In this document: positions 12,620 to 26,614 of the stretch, in pieces
How the letters are laid out: each line of letters begins with the position of its first letter
How positions within the stretch are numbered: position 1 is the stretch's first letter
Source: Quercus robur
Lineage: Eukaryota; Streptophyta; Magnoliopsida; Fagales; Fagaceae
Direction of reading: 5' to 3'
Assembly (NCBI RefSeq): GCF_932294415.1
Contig: NC_065542.1
Span: 43,923,942-43,987,941, forward strand
Length of the DNA: 64,000 nt
Made by a program: the position numbers and the translations under genes
Notes under the pieces: generated by a model
Seen by the model: only the letters and a program-made list of their open reading frames with translations
Told to the model about the DNA's origin: nothing
The model's database searches: none

Positions 12620-14854
12620 CTTTTTCTTTGGCGACCGGGAAATCACTTTCACCGTAAAAGAAAACTCCCTTGGAAAGTAAAGCAAAGTAGTCGAGAAAGA
12701 AAATATATTTTCAAGTAAAAGAGAGAATTCATAATAGAGGAAATTCATTAGTGTCTTTGGTGGCATTCCTGGTTTTCCCGCTCAAATAAAGAAAAAAAAA
12801 AAAAAAAGAGAGTTTATTAATTTCAAAAAGTCTAGGAGTTTTGATACATGTTTTTAAACACATATTTTTAATTTTTAATTTTTATATAATATTACACGTA
12901 TTTTTATATATTTTTTTATTTATACATATTTTAAAAAAAATTGAAAATTATTATTTAAATACACGTATCATACCGCCCCTAATCCCACGACAAGCTCATC
13001 TCAAAAATAAATAATTAAATCTCACAGTAAATTTAACAACATTTTTAAGGTGGTGTGTCAATAGTAATATTTTACTAGATAAGTTGTGGAGAAAATTTGC
13101 AAAATTTACTGTGATTGTAGCATTGTTGCTTATTTTTATCTCAACCAAAAGTCTCATGAATATCAATTTTTTTTTTTTTTCACTAAAATTCAATTTAATC
13201 TCTTTATTCTTATATCGATTGTCAAAATTAGCCGACAATTAGTTTTCATTATTTTTGTCTCTAACTTTAACAAAAGAATCGACTTACTCCTTCATTTAAG
13301 ATTTGATAATAAATACCATTAAACAGGAATAACAAGATGATACAAGAATTAAATCATGGGTGTCCCATCCCATTTTTTGGATGGAAAAAATCCAAGCAAA
13401 GTAAGTCAGGGTGAGGCACAATATGGAGGTATTTTGTTATTCCTATTAGGTGGTTTAATGAGATAGAAATAAGGGAGAGGTGGTGATAAAAAAAGTTTTA
13501 AAAAAAAGTGTTTAGAATATGATAATATAATATTGAAGTGCTAAAAAAAGTGTTTAAAAAAATAATTATAATTTGCCAAATTATCTCCTCTTTAGGGCCA
13601 CAAAATAATGTGCGGAGTGGAGCAAGCCGGAAAATTTTTACCATCTCTAAACACTTTAACAACACAGCTTCTAACATCATTTTCCGACCCAAAGAGAAAA
13701 AAGGTATCTGATTTTATTCTCCCAAATCACTTCTTCTCCTTCCTCGACCAAAACAATCTTCCTTCAATAGCCTTACGTGAAGCCACTAATCACTTATATA
13801 TGGTCCTTGTTTAAGTAGGAGATTACTGAGGCGTTTGAAAAAAGACAATATGAAAGTTTTGATGTAGCAGATATTTTTGTGTATTGGGTGTTAAATTGGC
13901 TTTTTAGCATTCTTGATGTCAATGCACTTAGAGAGAGAAAAACTTCGCTTAGAATGAGAAATTGATTACCGCAAATTCAAGTCATTAAATTGATTACCGT
14001 AAATTCAGGTCATTAACCCAAGTGAGTCACAAATAATCATTCAATACTCCAGGATAATAGAGAGAGTGTAGCAACTTGTGACTGGCACCATATCACGAGA
14101 TTGTAGCAACTTTTTCAAAAAGCCCTTTTTGGGCTCAAAATGTGTAAACAAACAGGCACTATATCACGTCATGGTACCAAGAATATCTAATAATTTTCCA
14201 TGAAACAATAAAAAGTTTTATCAACAATTCCACCACAATTGATTAACGAAGATGGTTTGGAAATTCATTACAATTTAACTGACAATTACAAACCATTTCC
14301 ATTAACATTTTTTATGTAATTTCCCCCTCCTTTGTCCAAGGAGGGAGGAGACTTCGAATCTAGATTCAAACTGAGAGAACATCCATGCAACTCTTCCAAA
14401 CTTTATGCACTAAAAGGATATAAAATAGGTCTGGATGCATTATGAGACTATAAAACAAATCTGTGCCACAATTGGCCATGTTGATGAGAATATAAATCGG
14501 GTCCTGAAGACACTCTGAATGACCTTCCTTAACCACATTCATACAACTGAAGCCATTCGCAGCTTAGTTAGTCAAACCATAAGGCAAAATCGGCTGCTTC
14601 TGTCCAGCACAATGGAAAGAATATGGCATTCACAACTTGCTTAACTAAAGGCAAATGATATAATTAAATTAGCACCACCATGAAAAATTTGCATAAATAG
14701 AATAGTGCAAAAACACTAACAGCTCTCATTATGAGAAAAGACAAACTATCTCATCACATGTGTCCTAAAAACAAGGAAATGATTATATAAGCTAGGCAAA
14801 ACTCCCAAATACCAAATTAGAATCCTACAACCACCAAGAGCACAGAATTCATTT
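12620..14854. other. Intergenic region, promoter of the uncharacterised gene
   Basis: Between the start of the uncharacterised gene and the stop of RPL23. 12620-12800 should hold the 5' UTR and promoter of the former. 12830-13320 is very AT-rich. Open frames at 13086-13322 and 13608-13814 have low-complexity or unremarkable composition, and I do not support them as genes. 14270-14854 should hold the RPL23 3' UTR. Confidence 0.4.
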
Positions 14855-16582
<1,728 letters not shown>

Positions 16583-16634
16583 GGTTGATCGCCTGTGTCT
16601 CTTTCTGAGTGTGTGTTTTGGGAGAATAAGGTGG

Positions 16635-16675
16635 TTTATAAATGGGAGAGGGGTGTCTGACGGCTACTAGGGTTT
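16635..16675 (-). promoter_or_regulatory. RPL23 promoter: TATA box and telo-box
   Basis: Upstream of the RPL23 start the minus strand has a TATA-like ATTTATAAA (16643-16635), about 55 bp from the ATG. A telo-box AAACCCTA (16675-16668) lies just upstream of it. Telo-boxes near the start site are a known mark of plant ribosomal-protein promoters and act with site II elements. Positions are seen; function is inferred. Confidence 0.6.
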
Positions 16676-16860
16676 GGGTTGGCTTAGCAGGGGTGTTTGG
16701 ATATGTGTTCTAGCCTGTTCTACTTAAAAACCACACACTCTTATGTTTTTTTTTTTTAATGAAAGGATCCGCACAAACTTTTGTGTGTTTGGATCTTGAT
16801 AATAAGTCAGCTTGCTCTCTCTTTTTTTACCGGTCTTATATGAGTCTTCTAATTTTATTT

Positions 16861-17219
16861 TGGACAAATTATAACCTACCTATTTATTGTCTAGCCGAAA
16901 TTTAAGATGTTTATTTGTAATTTAAAATTTGACATTTTATGCACATGAAATTAACTCAGTTAGAGTTTCATAACTCACTTCTGTTAAAACATTGCTAAAT
17001 ATGTAATTTTTATTCGCTTTTATGTCTCTCTTCTCAAAAAACATAAAAATACAAGATCAAAAATAATCTAGCGGAATACTTATATCATGGGATTTTAAAC
17101 CATAATTGGGCAACATAAATTTCTGTCAAACCTCAAGTAGGTATAATGTCAAATTTCAAACTACAAGTAGGCAACTTAAATTTTGATCAAACCACAAATG
17201 GGTAAGTTATAATTTGTCA
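16861..17219. mobile_element. MITE, GACAAATTATAAC termini
   Basis: The left end TGGACAAATTATAACCTACC pairs with the right end GGTAAGTTATAATTTGTCA, giving inverted termini over about 30 bases with a few mismatches. The 359-bp interior is AT-rich and non-coding. The target duplication is not resolved. Confidence 0.6.
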
Positions 17220-17229
17220 TTTTTATTTT

Positions 17230-17760
17230 TTTTAGCTTTAGTAATTTTATTTATAATACTTCCAGTAAAAAACTATTCTCAAATGTACACTTATGTAGTA
17301 CCATTTATTTATTTATTTATGAAAATTAGCAAAAGTTAGTCTTCACTTAGAATTTCGTAAAAGAATGGAATGAGTGAATTATAAAGAAATGGATAGAATT
17401 TGAGTTATGTAAAGTAATGGAAAATAAATTAATTGACTAGAAGTAATCTTGTTTCAATGTTTTAAAATAAATAGATTGAATGTTTTTGCCCTTTTTTTTT
17501 AAACTTTAATGACTTTATCTATATTATTTTCACCAAAAAACTATTCTCAAACGGACATTTATGTAATACCATTTATTTATTTATTTTTGAAAATTAGCAA
17601 AACTTAGCCTTCACTTAGAAGTTCGTAAAAGAATGGAATGAGTAAATCATAAAGGAATAGAATGTATTTGAGTTATGTAAAGTAATGGAAAATAAATTAA
17701 TTGAATAAAATTAATCTTGTTTTAATTTTTTAAAATAAAGAAATGGAATGTAAATAACCT
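17230..17760. repeat. Two-unit tandem duplication, about 265 bp
   Basis: Unit 1 (about 17230-17490) and unit 2 (about 17492-17760) run in the same order. Shared words include AAAAAACTATTCTCAAA, GAAAATTAGCAAAA, TTCGTAAAAGAATGGAATGA and GTAATGGAAAATAAATTAAT. The copies differ at scattered positions and contain no gene. Confidence 0.75.
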
Positions 17761-18304
17761 TGTTTGAGAATTATATAAAACTAGCTTGTAATTCCATGCA
17801 TATGCATAGATACACTTAAAGATATATAATAAGTTGCATAATATAATTCCTATAGATATTGTAGGGATATTGGGCCTGAGGCCTAAGCTGAGGACGAGGG
17901 GTCATCTAAAGAGGAATAAACATTGCCAAGGGAGTCCTTGTTAGAAAATGAAGAAGTTAGTTTTGGTTATAATGGCCCAGGAGGTTGTGTCGAGGATGAA
18001 TGCCTCCTCAGCTAACCCAATATGAAATCTGTAAAGGTGGTCTGCCATCTAGGGGGACGTTCCAGGAAATTCCATTGGTACGGGTAAACATTGCAGAAAC
18101 ATGGGACAGGGGGGAGTTCTAAAATATCTAAGAAGAAAACTGCTACCATCGCATTAAATGCTCTGCAACTAATTCTCTAACCACATTAATGTGGAGATGA
18201 TACTTGAACAGTGGTTTTCAACCTTACAGCTACTACTTAAAGATTTCAGGAAGGGGCAGATGAGACAAGTATCAAGGACCTACCATCTGGCCTGCACATA
18301 GAGG

Positions 18305-19248
18305 CAGTGGCGACGCCACGTTGGGTTCAGGGTGTTCCCAGGAACACCCTAACCCAAAAAAAAAAAAAAAAATTTATATATAATAATTTAAATTTTTTTA
18401 GTTGTTTACCCATGAAAAAAAAATAGGAACACCCTCAACCAAAATCAGGAACACTCTCAAAAGTTTTATGCCAAATAAATTTTGAAATAAAATCTTAAAA
18501 AAGAAAAAAAAATAGTAACAGAGATTTTGAAAAAAAAAAAAAAATTGTTACAGAGTAAGCCCAAAAATAAAAGCCCAATATCAATCCTAACCAAAACCAA
18601 CCCCAATCAGATTTTTAAATCAAAATACATTATTAACTAAATACCCAACAGGCCCAACCCAAACGTATTCTCAAAAAAAAAAAAAAAAAAAAAAAAATCC
18701 TCCCTTCTTCTTCATCTTCTTGGTTATGGACCCTTCTTCTTCTTTTTTTTTTTTTTTTTTCTTCTGCTTCTGGGTTTCAGACCCATCTTCTTCTTCTGGT
18801 GGGTTTCGGACCCTTCTTCTTCTCTTCTTCTCTTCTTTATTTTTTCTTCTTGTGGGTTTCGGTCCTGCTGCCAGTCTGCCTTTCCCTTTTTATCTGTGTG
18901 TTGTACAGGATGTGACTATTTGTCTTAAATTTTATCTGTGGGTTTCGGTCATTCTTCTCTTCTTCTCTGCCTTAAATTCTATGTCTTTTGTTTTTCATTT
19001 TTTATTTGTTCTACTTTTGCCAGCGCACTAGTGGTCTTGGTGGAATTTTTTAATGGTAAATATTTTGTCCATGGGCTAGGCTAGCTGTTAAGTCTATGAG
19101 AGCTCCGGACCTTACTTTACATGTATTTAGTTATTCTTTTAATAAAAGTATTTTACTTTTTCAGTCAAAAAACAAAGAAAACTAATATTAACATCAAAAT
19201 TTTTTTTTTCATATTATTACTCTTATTATATTTTATAAATGATTGAAC

Positions 19249-19286
<38 letters not shown>

Positions 19287-19981
19287 TAGGTTTAAAGATT
19301 ACATATTAGTTGAAATATGTACTTATAATTTCTTTAAAACCTTTAATAATTTATATAGGTTTTTTTTATTAATAATATATATATATATATATATATTTTT
19401 TTTTTCATTATAAAATAACGTAATTTTGAAATACCCTAAAACGGTACGTCGAAATAGGTCGGTATCGAAATATTCCGTTCCAATAGACAAATCGAAACAG
19501 GGTCCGAAACGATATTCATAACATTGATTATACGAATACGCGTCCGCCGGTTAAAATCAGAAACCTAAAATAAAAAACTTACCTAACCTAAAATCAGAAA
19601 CCACCTAAAGAAAAAAACATCATTAACGACAACACCTTACGCCTCCGTCTGAAACCTTATCATCAAGCACATAGGCGTGACGGGACAACGACGCCTCTGT
19701 TCATTTCTTTCTTTTCTTTTCATTTTTTTTTTTCCTTTTGAGGTTTTTTGGTGTACATAATGCAAATTTGTTTTGGTTTTAAGAACAATTTTTATTTTTT
19801 TTTTTTTAAGCACAAACTTCATGCCGACCAAATCTTGAATTTCGACCGGTATTTACCGAAATGTCCCGAAACACTTGAAATAAACTGAAATGACCCGAAA
19901 TTTTTTCAAAGTAGAATAGGGTAGGTTATTGTTCCGGTTTGTCCAGGAACACCCTGGACAAAATTCCTGGAGTCGCCACTG
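18305..19981. mobile_element. Non-autonomous hAT-type transposon with 8-bp TSD
   Basis: Starts CAGTGGCGACGCC and ends GGAGTCGCCACTG, so the outermost 10 bases (CAGTGGCGAC) are perfect inverted repeats. It is flanked on both sides by CATAGAGG (18297-18304 and 19982-19989), a perfect 8-bp target duplication as expected for hAT elements. The interior has poly(A), poly(T) and TTA-repeat tracts. Its open frame at 18720-19031 is low-complexity Phe/Ser and not credible. No transposase was found. Confidence 0.85.
19249..19287. repeat. (TTA)n microsatellite
   Basis: About 13 tandem TTA units inside the hAT-type element. Likely length-variable. Confidence 0.9.
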
Positions 19982-20320
19982 CATAGAGGGTAAGGATGAA
20001 AGAGGAAGAGCGTATAAAAGAAGAAGGAAGAAATGGAAAAAGAGGATCGAAAAATCAAGAAAAAAACACTGTAGCAATCAGGAATCAAATTTGTAACCAA
20101 ACTTGTGATAAATATATAAGAACTAATCCCCTCGGATTGTGCCGAGGACGATTTTCTTTAGTTTAAATCAATCTAGCTATATGTTCTTGTCATTTGAATC
20201 TACTTTATTTGTTGTCCAATTCATTTTAACCCAGTTTTCCATCTCACTCTCTATAAATTCATTGTTTTGGGCCTAGGTCCATCCATCTTTTGGGCTAGGG
20301 ATCCAAATCTAGTCCTTACA

Positions 20321-21329
20321 TATATAATTTAAATACTATTGATAGTCATTTTTTATTTTATTAATTCTTTAAAAAATTGTGTAATGATATTATTAGGTAT
20401 AAAATGTAAATTGTCCGTGTTTTTTTTTTTTTTTTTTTTAAATTGTAAAGCACATTTTTTTTTTTTTTTACGATTCATTTATTATAGACTCTTTAGTTTT
20501 TATACTTAATAACTCATTTAGATGAATATTTATGATGTGATCCCATATTTGATTATAAAATTAAGAAATAAAACTCTTTAATATTAAATAATTTATAACA
20601 CATGGCGCAAAATTGGAACTCTAATTTGGAATTCTAATTTGAGTTTCTCTCAGCTTCACATATTATTTTATATATATATATATATATATAGATGAATGGA
20701 ATGATATTATTTAATAACAATATTAATATTATAGTTATATTCCTATTTTAAAATTAAAAGCTAAAATGCTGAATGTATGGGAGTCTTTTAGGAGTTTTAA
20801 TGAAAAATTTATTAAACTTAATTTATTCCCTTCTATTCCTCCCAATTTTGAAGAGAATGGAAATTTGAGCTTTTAAAAGAAAATGAGAGAAATGAGTATT
20901 CTCTTTACCCATTTAATTCTCTCTCACTTAAACTCCTAAATAAGGGAATGAGTTTTCAATTCCCTCAATTAAAACTCAAAAACAAGAAAATTGAATAAAT
21001 ATTTTAAAATTATTCTTTTAATTTCATTCCCTCCTGTTGGTACAAATCCTTTAGCAATAGAGAGTTAAAGAGTCTATTTGGTATATGCTTTCAGTTTTGC
21101 ATTTTGTTTTTTAAGTGTCTTGAGAAATTGCTATCAAAAACATTTTCTTAGTATTTTCCAGCCTTTAAAACTTGTTTAATAATATTTTTTTAATGTTTGT
21201 TTTTTACATATCCCTAACCCACAACTGCTTATTTTAAAAAAAAAAAAAAACACTAAATTAACCAGAACAACCTAATACTCCAAATCAAACATCAACGACG
21301 AAAAACCCATATCCAATTGAGAGGTTTTT

Positions 21330-21366
<37 letters not shown>

Positions 21367-22161
21367 GGCATGAGGCACGATGGTTCTCAAGATTGATGCA
21401 CAAGTTGCAATGCTCCAACAAGTCAAGCCTATGTTATTGCAGCGCTTCACAATGTTGCAGTGGTTTGGTCATTGCAACTTACTTGCCCAAGCATTGCAAC
21501 CTAATGCACGCGAGCACACGAGAGAGAAGGAAAATGATAAAAATGTAAAATATTACAAAAATGCTATGGACATCGGATTTTGATCTCTTCGACGCAAGAC
21601 CCACTTGCCCCTAATTCCTTTACGAGTTTTAACTTGGTGACATGTGTGCATTTGTGACACTAGGGTAATATGCGTGTGAGTGAGTCTTTTTACTTATTTA
21701 ATTTTTAAGAATCACCACCAACCATCAGTTTTCTAAATGTGATTGATCACGCCTACACTCCTGTGTGTATTGTAGAAGTGTTTGCGAAATTAAGCCACGA
21801 GACTATCTATCCCTTTCTAAGGACTCCTAAGCTAATGGGGTAGGATAAAGTAAGGAAAGTATTTCATTTTGATTTAATCTTAACAATTCATAATTTTGAT
21901 TCAACCATTGTAAAAATTGTCACCTCTAAGAAATTTTATTTTACATTAAGAAAATAAATATATAAGGTGCTGTCTAGAAATGAGAATAACCAAAAATTCT
22001 CACTCACTGCCACTGTTTTCTTTTCCAAAATGTTGCAGCAAGTCATCAACTAAACAAACACTAGTCACTCCACTAGTCCACTGCAACTAAGGTGACAAAG
22101 CAGCAAAAGTGAAGAACCCCCAACAAGTCCCATATCATATCAATCCATCAATTTTCAAAAC
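20321..22161. other. Intergenic region and promoter of the reductase gene
   Basis: AT-rich sequence with poly(T), a TA tract near 20670-20690 and a GA tract at 21332-21364. The open frame 21380-21583 has no recognisable protein features. The last 200 bases before 22162 are C/A-rich and probably hold the transcription start and 5' UTR of the downstream gene. Confidence 0.4.
21332..21364. repeat. (GA)n microsatellite
   Basis: About 16 GA units, roughly 800 bp upstream of the reductase start codon. Confidence 0.9.
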
Positions 22162-24652
22162 ATGCCCAACTCTTTGCTCCTCATCTCCCACCTCCCCATT
22201 ATTCCACCAACACACACAACCCCACGCCACGTCAGCCCTAGAATGTCCCTCAACAACAACAACAACAACCAAACCCCAAAACCCCCAAACCCTTCTTCCC
22301 TTCTCACCTCCCTCCCAAAACTCCTCTGGGGCCCATCTCTCCCTCCTGGCCTCTTAATCTCCACCGTCCGTACAGCATGGCACTCCACGTGGCAGCTCAT
22401 GATGTCTCAGCTCGCCCCCTCCGATCCCTCCGGCAGTTACTCTAGACCCACCTCCAAATTTCGCCACGTGGCAACTACCCAGTTTTCCCGCCAAAACCTT
22501 CACCTCTACGTGGGCCTACCTTGCCCATGGGCCCACAGGACCCTCATAGTCCGAAACCTTAAAGGCCTCGAAGAAACCGTTCCTGTCTCAATAGCCTCTC
22601 CAGGCCAAGACGGCTCCTGGGAATTTAAGTCTAGTTCAATCCCTGGCCTGGACAAGGATACCCTTATCCCGGGTAAGGATAGTGCAAATGGGTGCAAAAA
22701 TTTGAGAGAGGTTTATGGGCTTAGGAGAGGTGGGTACAATGGAAGGACCACAGTGCCAATGCTTTGGGATGTGCAGAATAAAGAAGTTGTGTGCAATGAG
22801 AGTTATGATATTATTGAATTTTTCAATTCTGGATTAAATGGGTTGGCAAGTAATCCGGGTTTGGACCTCTCACCATTGGAATTGAAGGGAAGGATCGAGG
22901 AGTGGAATCGTGTAATTTATCCCAATGTTAACAATGGAGTTTATAGGTAATTTTTTATTTATTCCTCTTAGATTATTTGGGTCATGTTGGCTTTTTTTGT
23001 AAAAAAATATTGCCTTTTATATGGACCGTCACTTTTTTTTTTCCACTGCTCACAGACAACCACTTCAATAATTGTGAATTGTGTAAAAATATTGTGTTCT
23101 GATAATTCTTTGAACTTCTTGCATGCCACTGACACATAATGAGTACTAGGAATATGTCCAGTGGGCTCAACTAGTTCTTTTTGTTTTTGTAATCATCATG
23201 GAACAACCCCATATATTGAATTCCTATCCTTATTGATCAAAAAAGTGGTAGGAATAAAATGACTGTTATGAGATGTATAAGCGTTGTTGTATATGAATGC
23301 CACGACATTGGTATTGCATTTGGCAGATGTGGATTTGCTCAAAGTCAAGGGGCATATGATACAGCAGTGAGTGAACTGTTCAGTACACTGGATATGTTAG
23401 ATGATCACTTGGGTAGGTCTCGCTACTTATGTGGAGGTACACTCACCCTTGCAGATATATGCCTGTTTACCACTTTGATTCGGTTCGATCTTGTGTATAA
23501 CGTTCTGTTCAAGTGCACCAAGAAGAAGCTACTAGAGTATTCCAATCTTCATGCCTATATGCGTGACCTTTACCAGGTACTCTTCACTCTTTCTCAGGGC
23601 CTGCTTGCTTGTTAGTTGATATTGCTAATGAGAGCTATTGTACTCTGTTGTGGTTCGATGGTATGAAATCCTTGGACTAATTGGGTACTGTGATGGGTTA
23701 AAAAAATGTGAATATTTCTTTAAAAACTTTTATGTGTGTGCGCGCTTAGAAGTTGGTGACAAATGAGGATTCTTAGTGCTTTGGAAACTGGAATAACAAC
23801 TACTGGAAATTATGAGGTGGAGAGGTGATATGGTGAAAGAATAAATGTTAGGAACACAATTTCTTAAAGCAGCAAGTTGTGATTAGTACAAATTAGTATC
23901 ACTTTTGCATGTGATCATTGACATCATTTTTATTATGCACCAACCATAACATGCCACCTCAATAGTTGTATAGTTGTGCAACATTTCGTGTCAATATAGT
24001 TATAGAATATAGTAAACAATTTCTTTAACATACCATCTAAAAATGGCAATCTACTTTCAGTATCAATGATGGACAAAGCAAGTAGAAATTTACACACTAG
24101 CAGCATTCGTGCTTTACCAAATCATGCATTATTTATCCCTTTTGTTGCAGACATAAGTTGTCATTTGCTTGTAAACAGCATTCTTTTTACATATATATCT
24201 GCTAACATATATCAATTGTTATGTATGATCTGATCTGGTTTGTAACTTTGTATTGCTTTGATTGCTCAATAAGCCTGGCACATCTACCATATTTGCATAC
24301 ACTAGTTTTTGCATACTCATGTGGGAGCGTTTATTTTTTTTTTAAAACAAAGAGTTCATTGTTTATACAAGCTACCAAAAATTTATTAAAAGTATGTTAC
24401 CTCTTAGAAGTTAATGACTTAATTCTGCCGTATGCTAAGTGGTGCATGTCTATTTCCTGTCAGATTCCTAAGGTTGCAGCAACTTGCAACTTTACAGCAA
24501 TTATGGATGGTTACTACAAAACACTTTTTCCTCTGAATCCAGGCAGCATTCAACCTGTCATGCCTTCAGGTTGTGAGCATGAGGCCCTCTCCAGGCCTCA
24601 TAACAGAGAATCATTGTCGTCGACAGAGAGTAAATATGCACAGGTTCAGTAA
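22162..24652 (+). CDS. Glutathionyl-hydroquinone reductase (GST Xi type)
   Basis: Three exons, 22162-22946, 23327-23576 and 24464-24652, sum to 1224 nt (407 residues). The catalytic motif CPWAHR has its cysteine at residue 121, inside GLPCPWAHRTLIVRNLKG; this Cys forms the mixed disulfide with glutathione in the family. Further family words are DGSWEF, LREVYGLRRGGYNGRTTVPMLWD, NESYDIIEFFNS, GVYRCGFAQSQGAYD and RYLCGGTLTLADICLFTTLI (helical GST C-domain). The enzyme uses glutathione to reduce glutathionyl-hydroquinones (family knowledge). Residues 1-100 are rich in Ser, Pro and Asn with a poly-Asn run. This could be an organelle-targeting extension, but a second ATG at 22243 could also serve as the start. 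The tail after PLNPGSIQPVMP is Ser-rich and ends KYAQVQ. All splice sites are GT-AG, and the gene looks intact. Confidence 0.92.
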
Positions 24653-25799
24653 ATATACATAGGTTCAAGTTTCATAGGAGCTAGTTCCAAGTTCGGACAG
24701 AGTTCATTATAATGTTGTTGGTATTCAGTTATACGTAATTTCTTGTATCACCTTCATTCTTTCCATCATCAAATCATACTACAACAGCCATGTAGCCTTC
24801 ATTTTTCAAACCCCCATTTTTGTACATATCAAAAAACACAAAACCATAAATTTTTAATAAAGCATGTCCTCTTTTGCATATAGTAGCATTGTCTAAAGTT
24901 TCTCCTTCGCGGCAGTGCTACTTCTCTGCTAGATTGTCTGATTGGTCACAATTAATGGGGATAGTGCTGAATACTAAATTACTAACATAATAGAGGAAAA
25001 TGTTGAATCTACTACAAATTGACAATAAATATGATAGGTGGACTTCAACAACATAATAAATGAAGACTACTTTTATATGATTAATAAAGCATCAATTTTT
25101 AAGGCTTATAATAACAAAATTTATAGTATTCCTAAAATTACTCAAAAATTTTTGTTTTTGAGAGAATTTCAATCAATAGTGTCCGCTCCTTATAATAGCT
25201 CTTTATCATCTGATTAAGACATCAATCAGTTTTTGATGTAGGCAGAGATTGAATCTCAGATCTCTTATACAATCATTAGAGGCTTTACTAGTTGAGTTAT
25301 AATTAAAAAAAAAAACATTTTTTATGCATGTTGCCAATCTTTGTGATTCTAAGTGAGTAATGGTTCCTTTTGTGTGGTTTCCCAAGAATCCATGATTATA
25401 GGAATTTGTACATTTTCATAGCAATAGCCTATAGGTTCTTTTGTAGAACTACAATCAGCTTCATCTTCTTGTTTAATGATATTTCTTGAGATTAAAAAAC
25501 TCAATCTTGCAAATTTTTTCCATTCGTTTTATTGATGAGGAAAATTGTTTATCCATTTGTGAATCCTATTATCCATAAATTACAGATTTTTCTTCTAAAG
25601 CTTGAAGGGTTTATGGCTTGGATCTCTACTTTGACCTTATGTTAGATCATTTAGGAGCCATCGTTTTGAAACCCTTCCAATCAATTAATTTAGGACTTAT
25701 TTTTGTATCAAAAGGTTTATATACTTCGTAGCTTTGTTTTAAGCTTTTTAAGAAAAACCACAAACTTTTATTAGAAAGAAATCAGACAAAATCAATTAA
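24653..25799. other. Intergenic region downstream of the reductase gene
   Basis: Holds the reductase 3' UTR (AATAAA at about 24857) and AT-rich sequence. A SINE-like segment is listed separately. No gene seen. Confidence 0.4.
25225..25310 (-). repeat. Possible tRNA-derived SINE fragment
   Basis: On the minus strand, A-box-like TAACTCAACTAGT is followed by B-box-like GAGATTCAATCTC at tRNA-like spacing, close to an A-rich stretch. Too short and diverged for certainty. Confidence 0.4.
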
Positions 25800-26614
25800 A
25801 AGTACATCATCGATATGTGAAGGAACATCCTTCATCCACACTGAAAAATCAATAACATGTCTCAAATGTTTTGCTAAGCTATGAGCTAAAAATTGCATAA
25901 TCTACGAGTATGAGAAAGAGATAGAACAAAAGGCATCCATAGACAATTTGCAGTAGAAATTAAGTGTCCAAGGGTAGCAAACAACTCATCTTCACTCCTC
26001 AAAGCTTTAATGATAATTTCGGAATCTCCCTCAACAACTGATGACAGTCCTAACTCAAAGGCAAAAGTTATAGCTTTGGCAGCAGCCATTGCTTCAACAT
26101 CATCTGAGGTCAGGGTGAGGCAAACATTTTCTGCCCATGAGGCTAGAACCAGCCCCCGATGATCACGAACGATCACCCCAACACCTGCTGCATTAATGTC
26201 CTTGAACAGAGCACCATCAAAATTTACTTTTAAGGAGGAAGCTGGTGAAGGGATCCATCTGACCCTAGGAGAAGTTACTGATTGCTGAGCACGAGGGAGA
26301 GCATGAAGGAAGTCTTGGAGAGCTTGAGAAGCTTGTAGTAGCATTTGAGAAATCGGATAAACTGAATGCTTGAGCCTAATTTCGTCCCTTCTATACCAAA
26401 CAGTCGAGCACACCGATGCAAAGAGATCCAAATTACGCTCCTCATCTATCACGTGTTGCACCACCTCATTGAAGTTAGAGAACACTTTTGGTTCTTCGGA
26501 ACAGCCATTGAAGTTAGAGAACACTTTGGTTCTTCGGAACAGCCAGTTAAGATAGCTATTTCCAGGAAAATTTACAGTAAAAAATTTAGATAAGTCTTTT
26601 TGTAATATAGACAT
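25800..26614 (-). pseudogene. LINE C-terminal RNase H-like (RVT_3) fragment
   Basis: The reading frame carries the plant LINE RNase H-like end: LKVNFDGALF (first Asp region), AGVGVIVRDHRG, DDVEAMAAAKAITFAFELG and VVEGDSEIIIKAL. After a frameshift near 25890 the normal end continues: LAKHLRHVIDF, then VWMKDVPSHIDDVLLIDFV. The N-terminal part contains a 38/39-bp tandem duplication. No reverse transcriptase lies upstream, so it is a truncated dead copy. It sits between the reductase and SUVR genes. Confidence 0.75.
26472..26548. repeat. 38/39-bp tandem duplication in the LINE fragment
   Basis: Two adjacent copies begin TTGAAGTTAGAGAACACTTT and differ by one T in a homopolymer. They encode two KVFSNFN stretches in the frame of the RNase H fragment. 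Confidence 0.85.

Larger units (their letters stand above)
17860..20320. mobile_element. Solo LTR interrupted by a hAT-type element
   Basis: The sequence begins TGTAGGGATATTGGGCC and ends AGTCCTTACA (TG...CA). Flanks are GATAT on the left and TATAT on the right, a plausible 5-bp target duplication with one change. Without the inserted element (18305-19981 plus one target copy) the LTR is about 775 bp. It contains GCCGAGGAC and GAGGACGAGG motifs and no coding region. Recombination between two LTRs is the usual origin of a solo LTR. Confidence 0.65.

Noticed and set aside
18720-19031. Phe/Ser-rich frame of 103 codons
   Set aside because: Low-complexity TTC/TTT tract inside the hAT-type element; no homology features.
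22109-22357. 82-codon frame at the start of the reductase gene
   Set aside because: Out-of-frame shadow of exon 1, which contains the verified domain.
26366-26593. Plus-strand frames over the LINE RNase H fragment
   Set aside because: They are opposite the recognisable RNase H-like frame.
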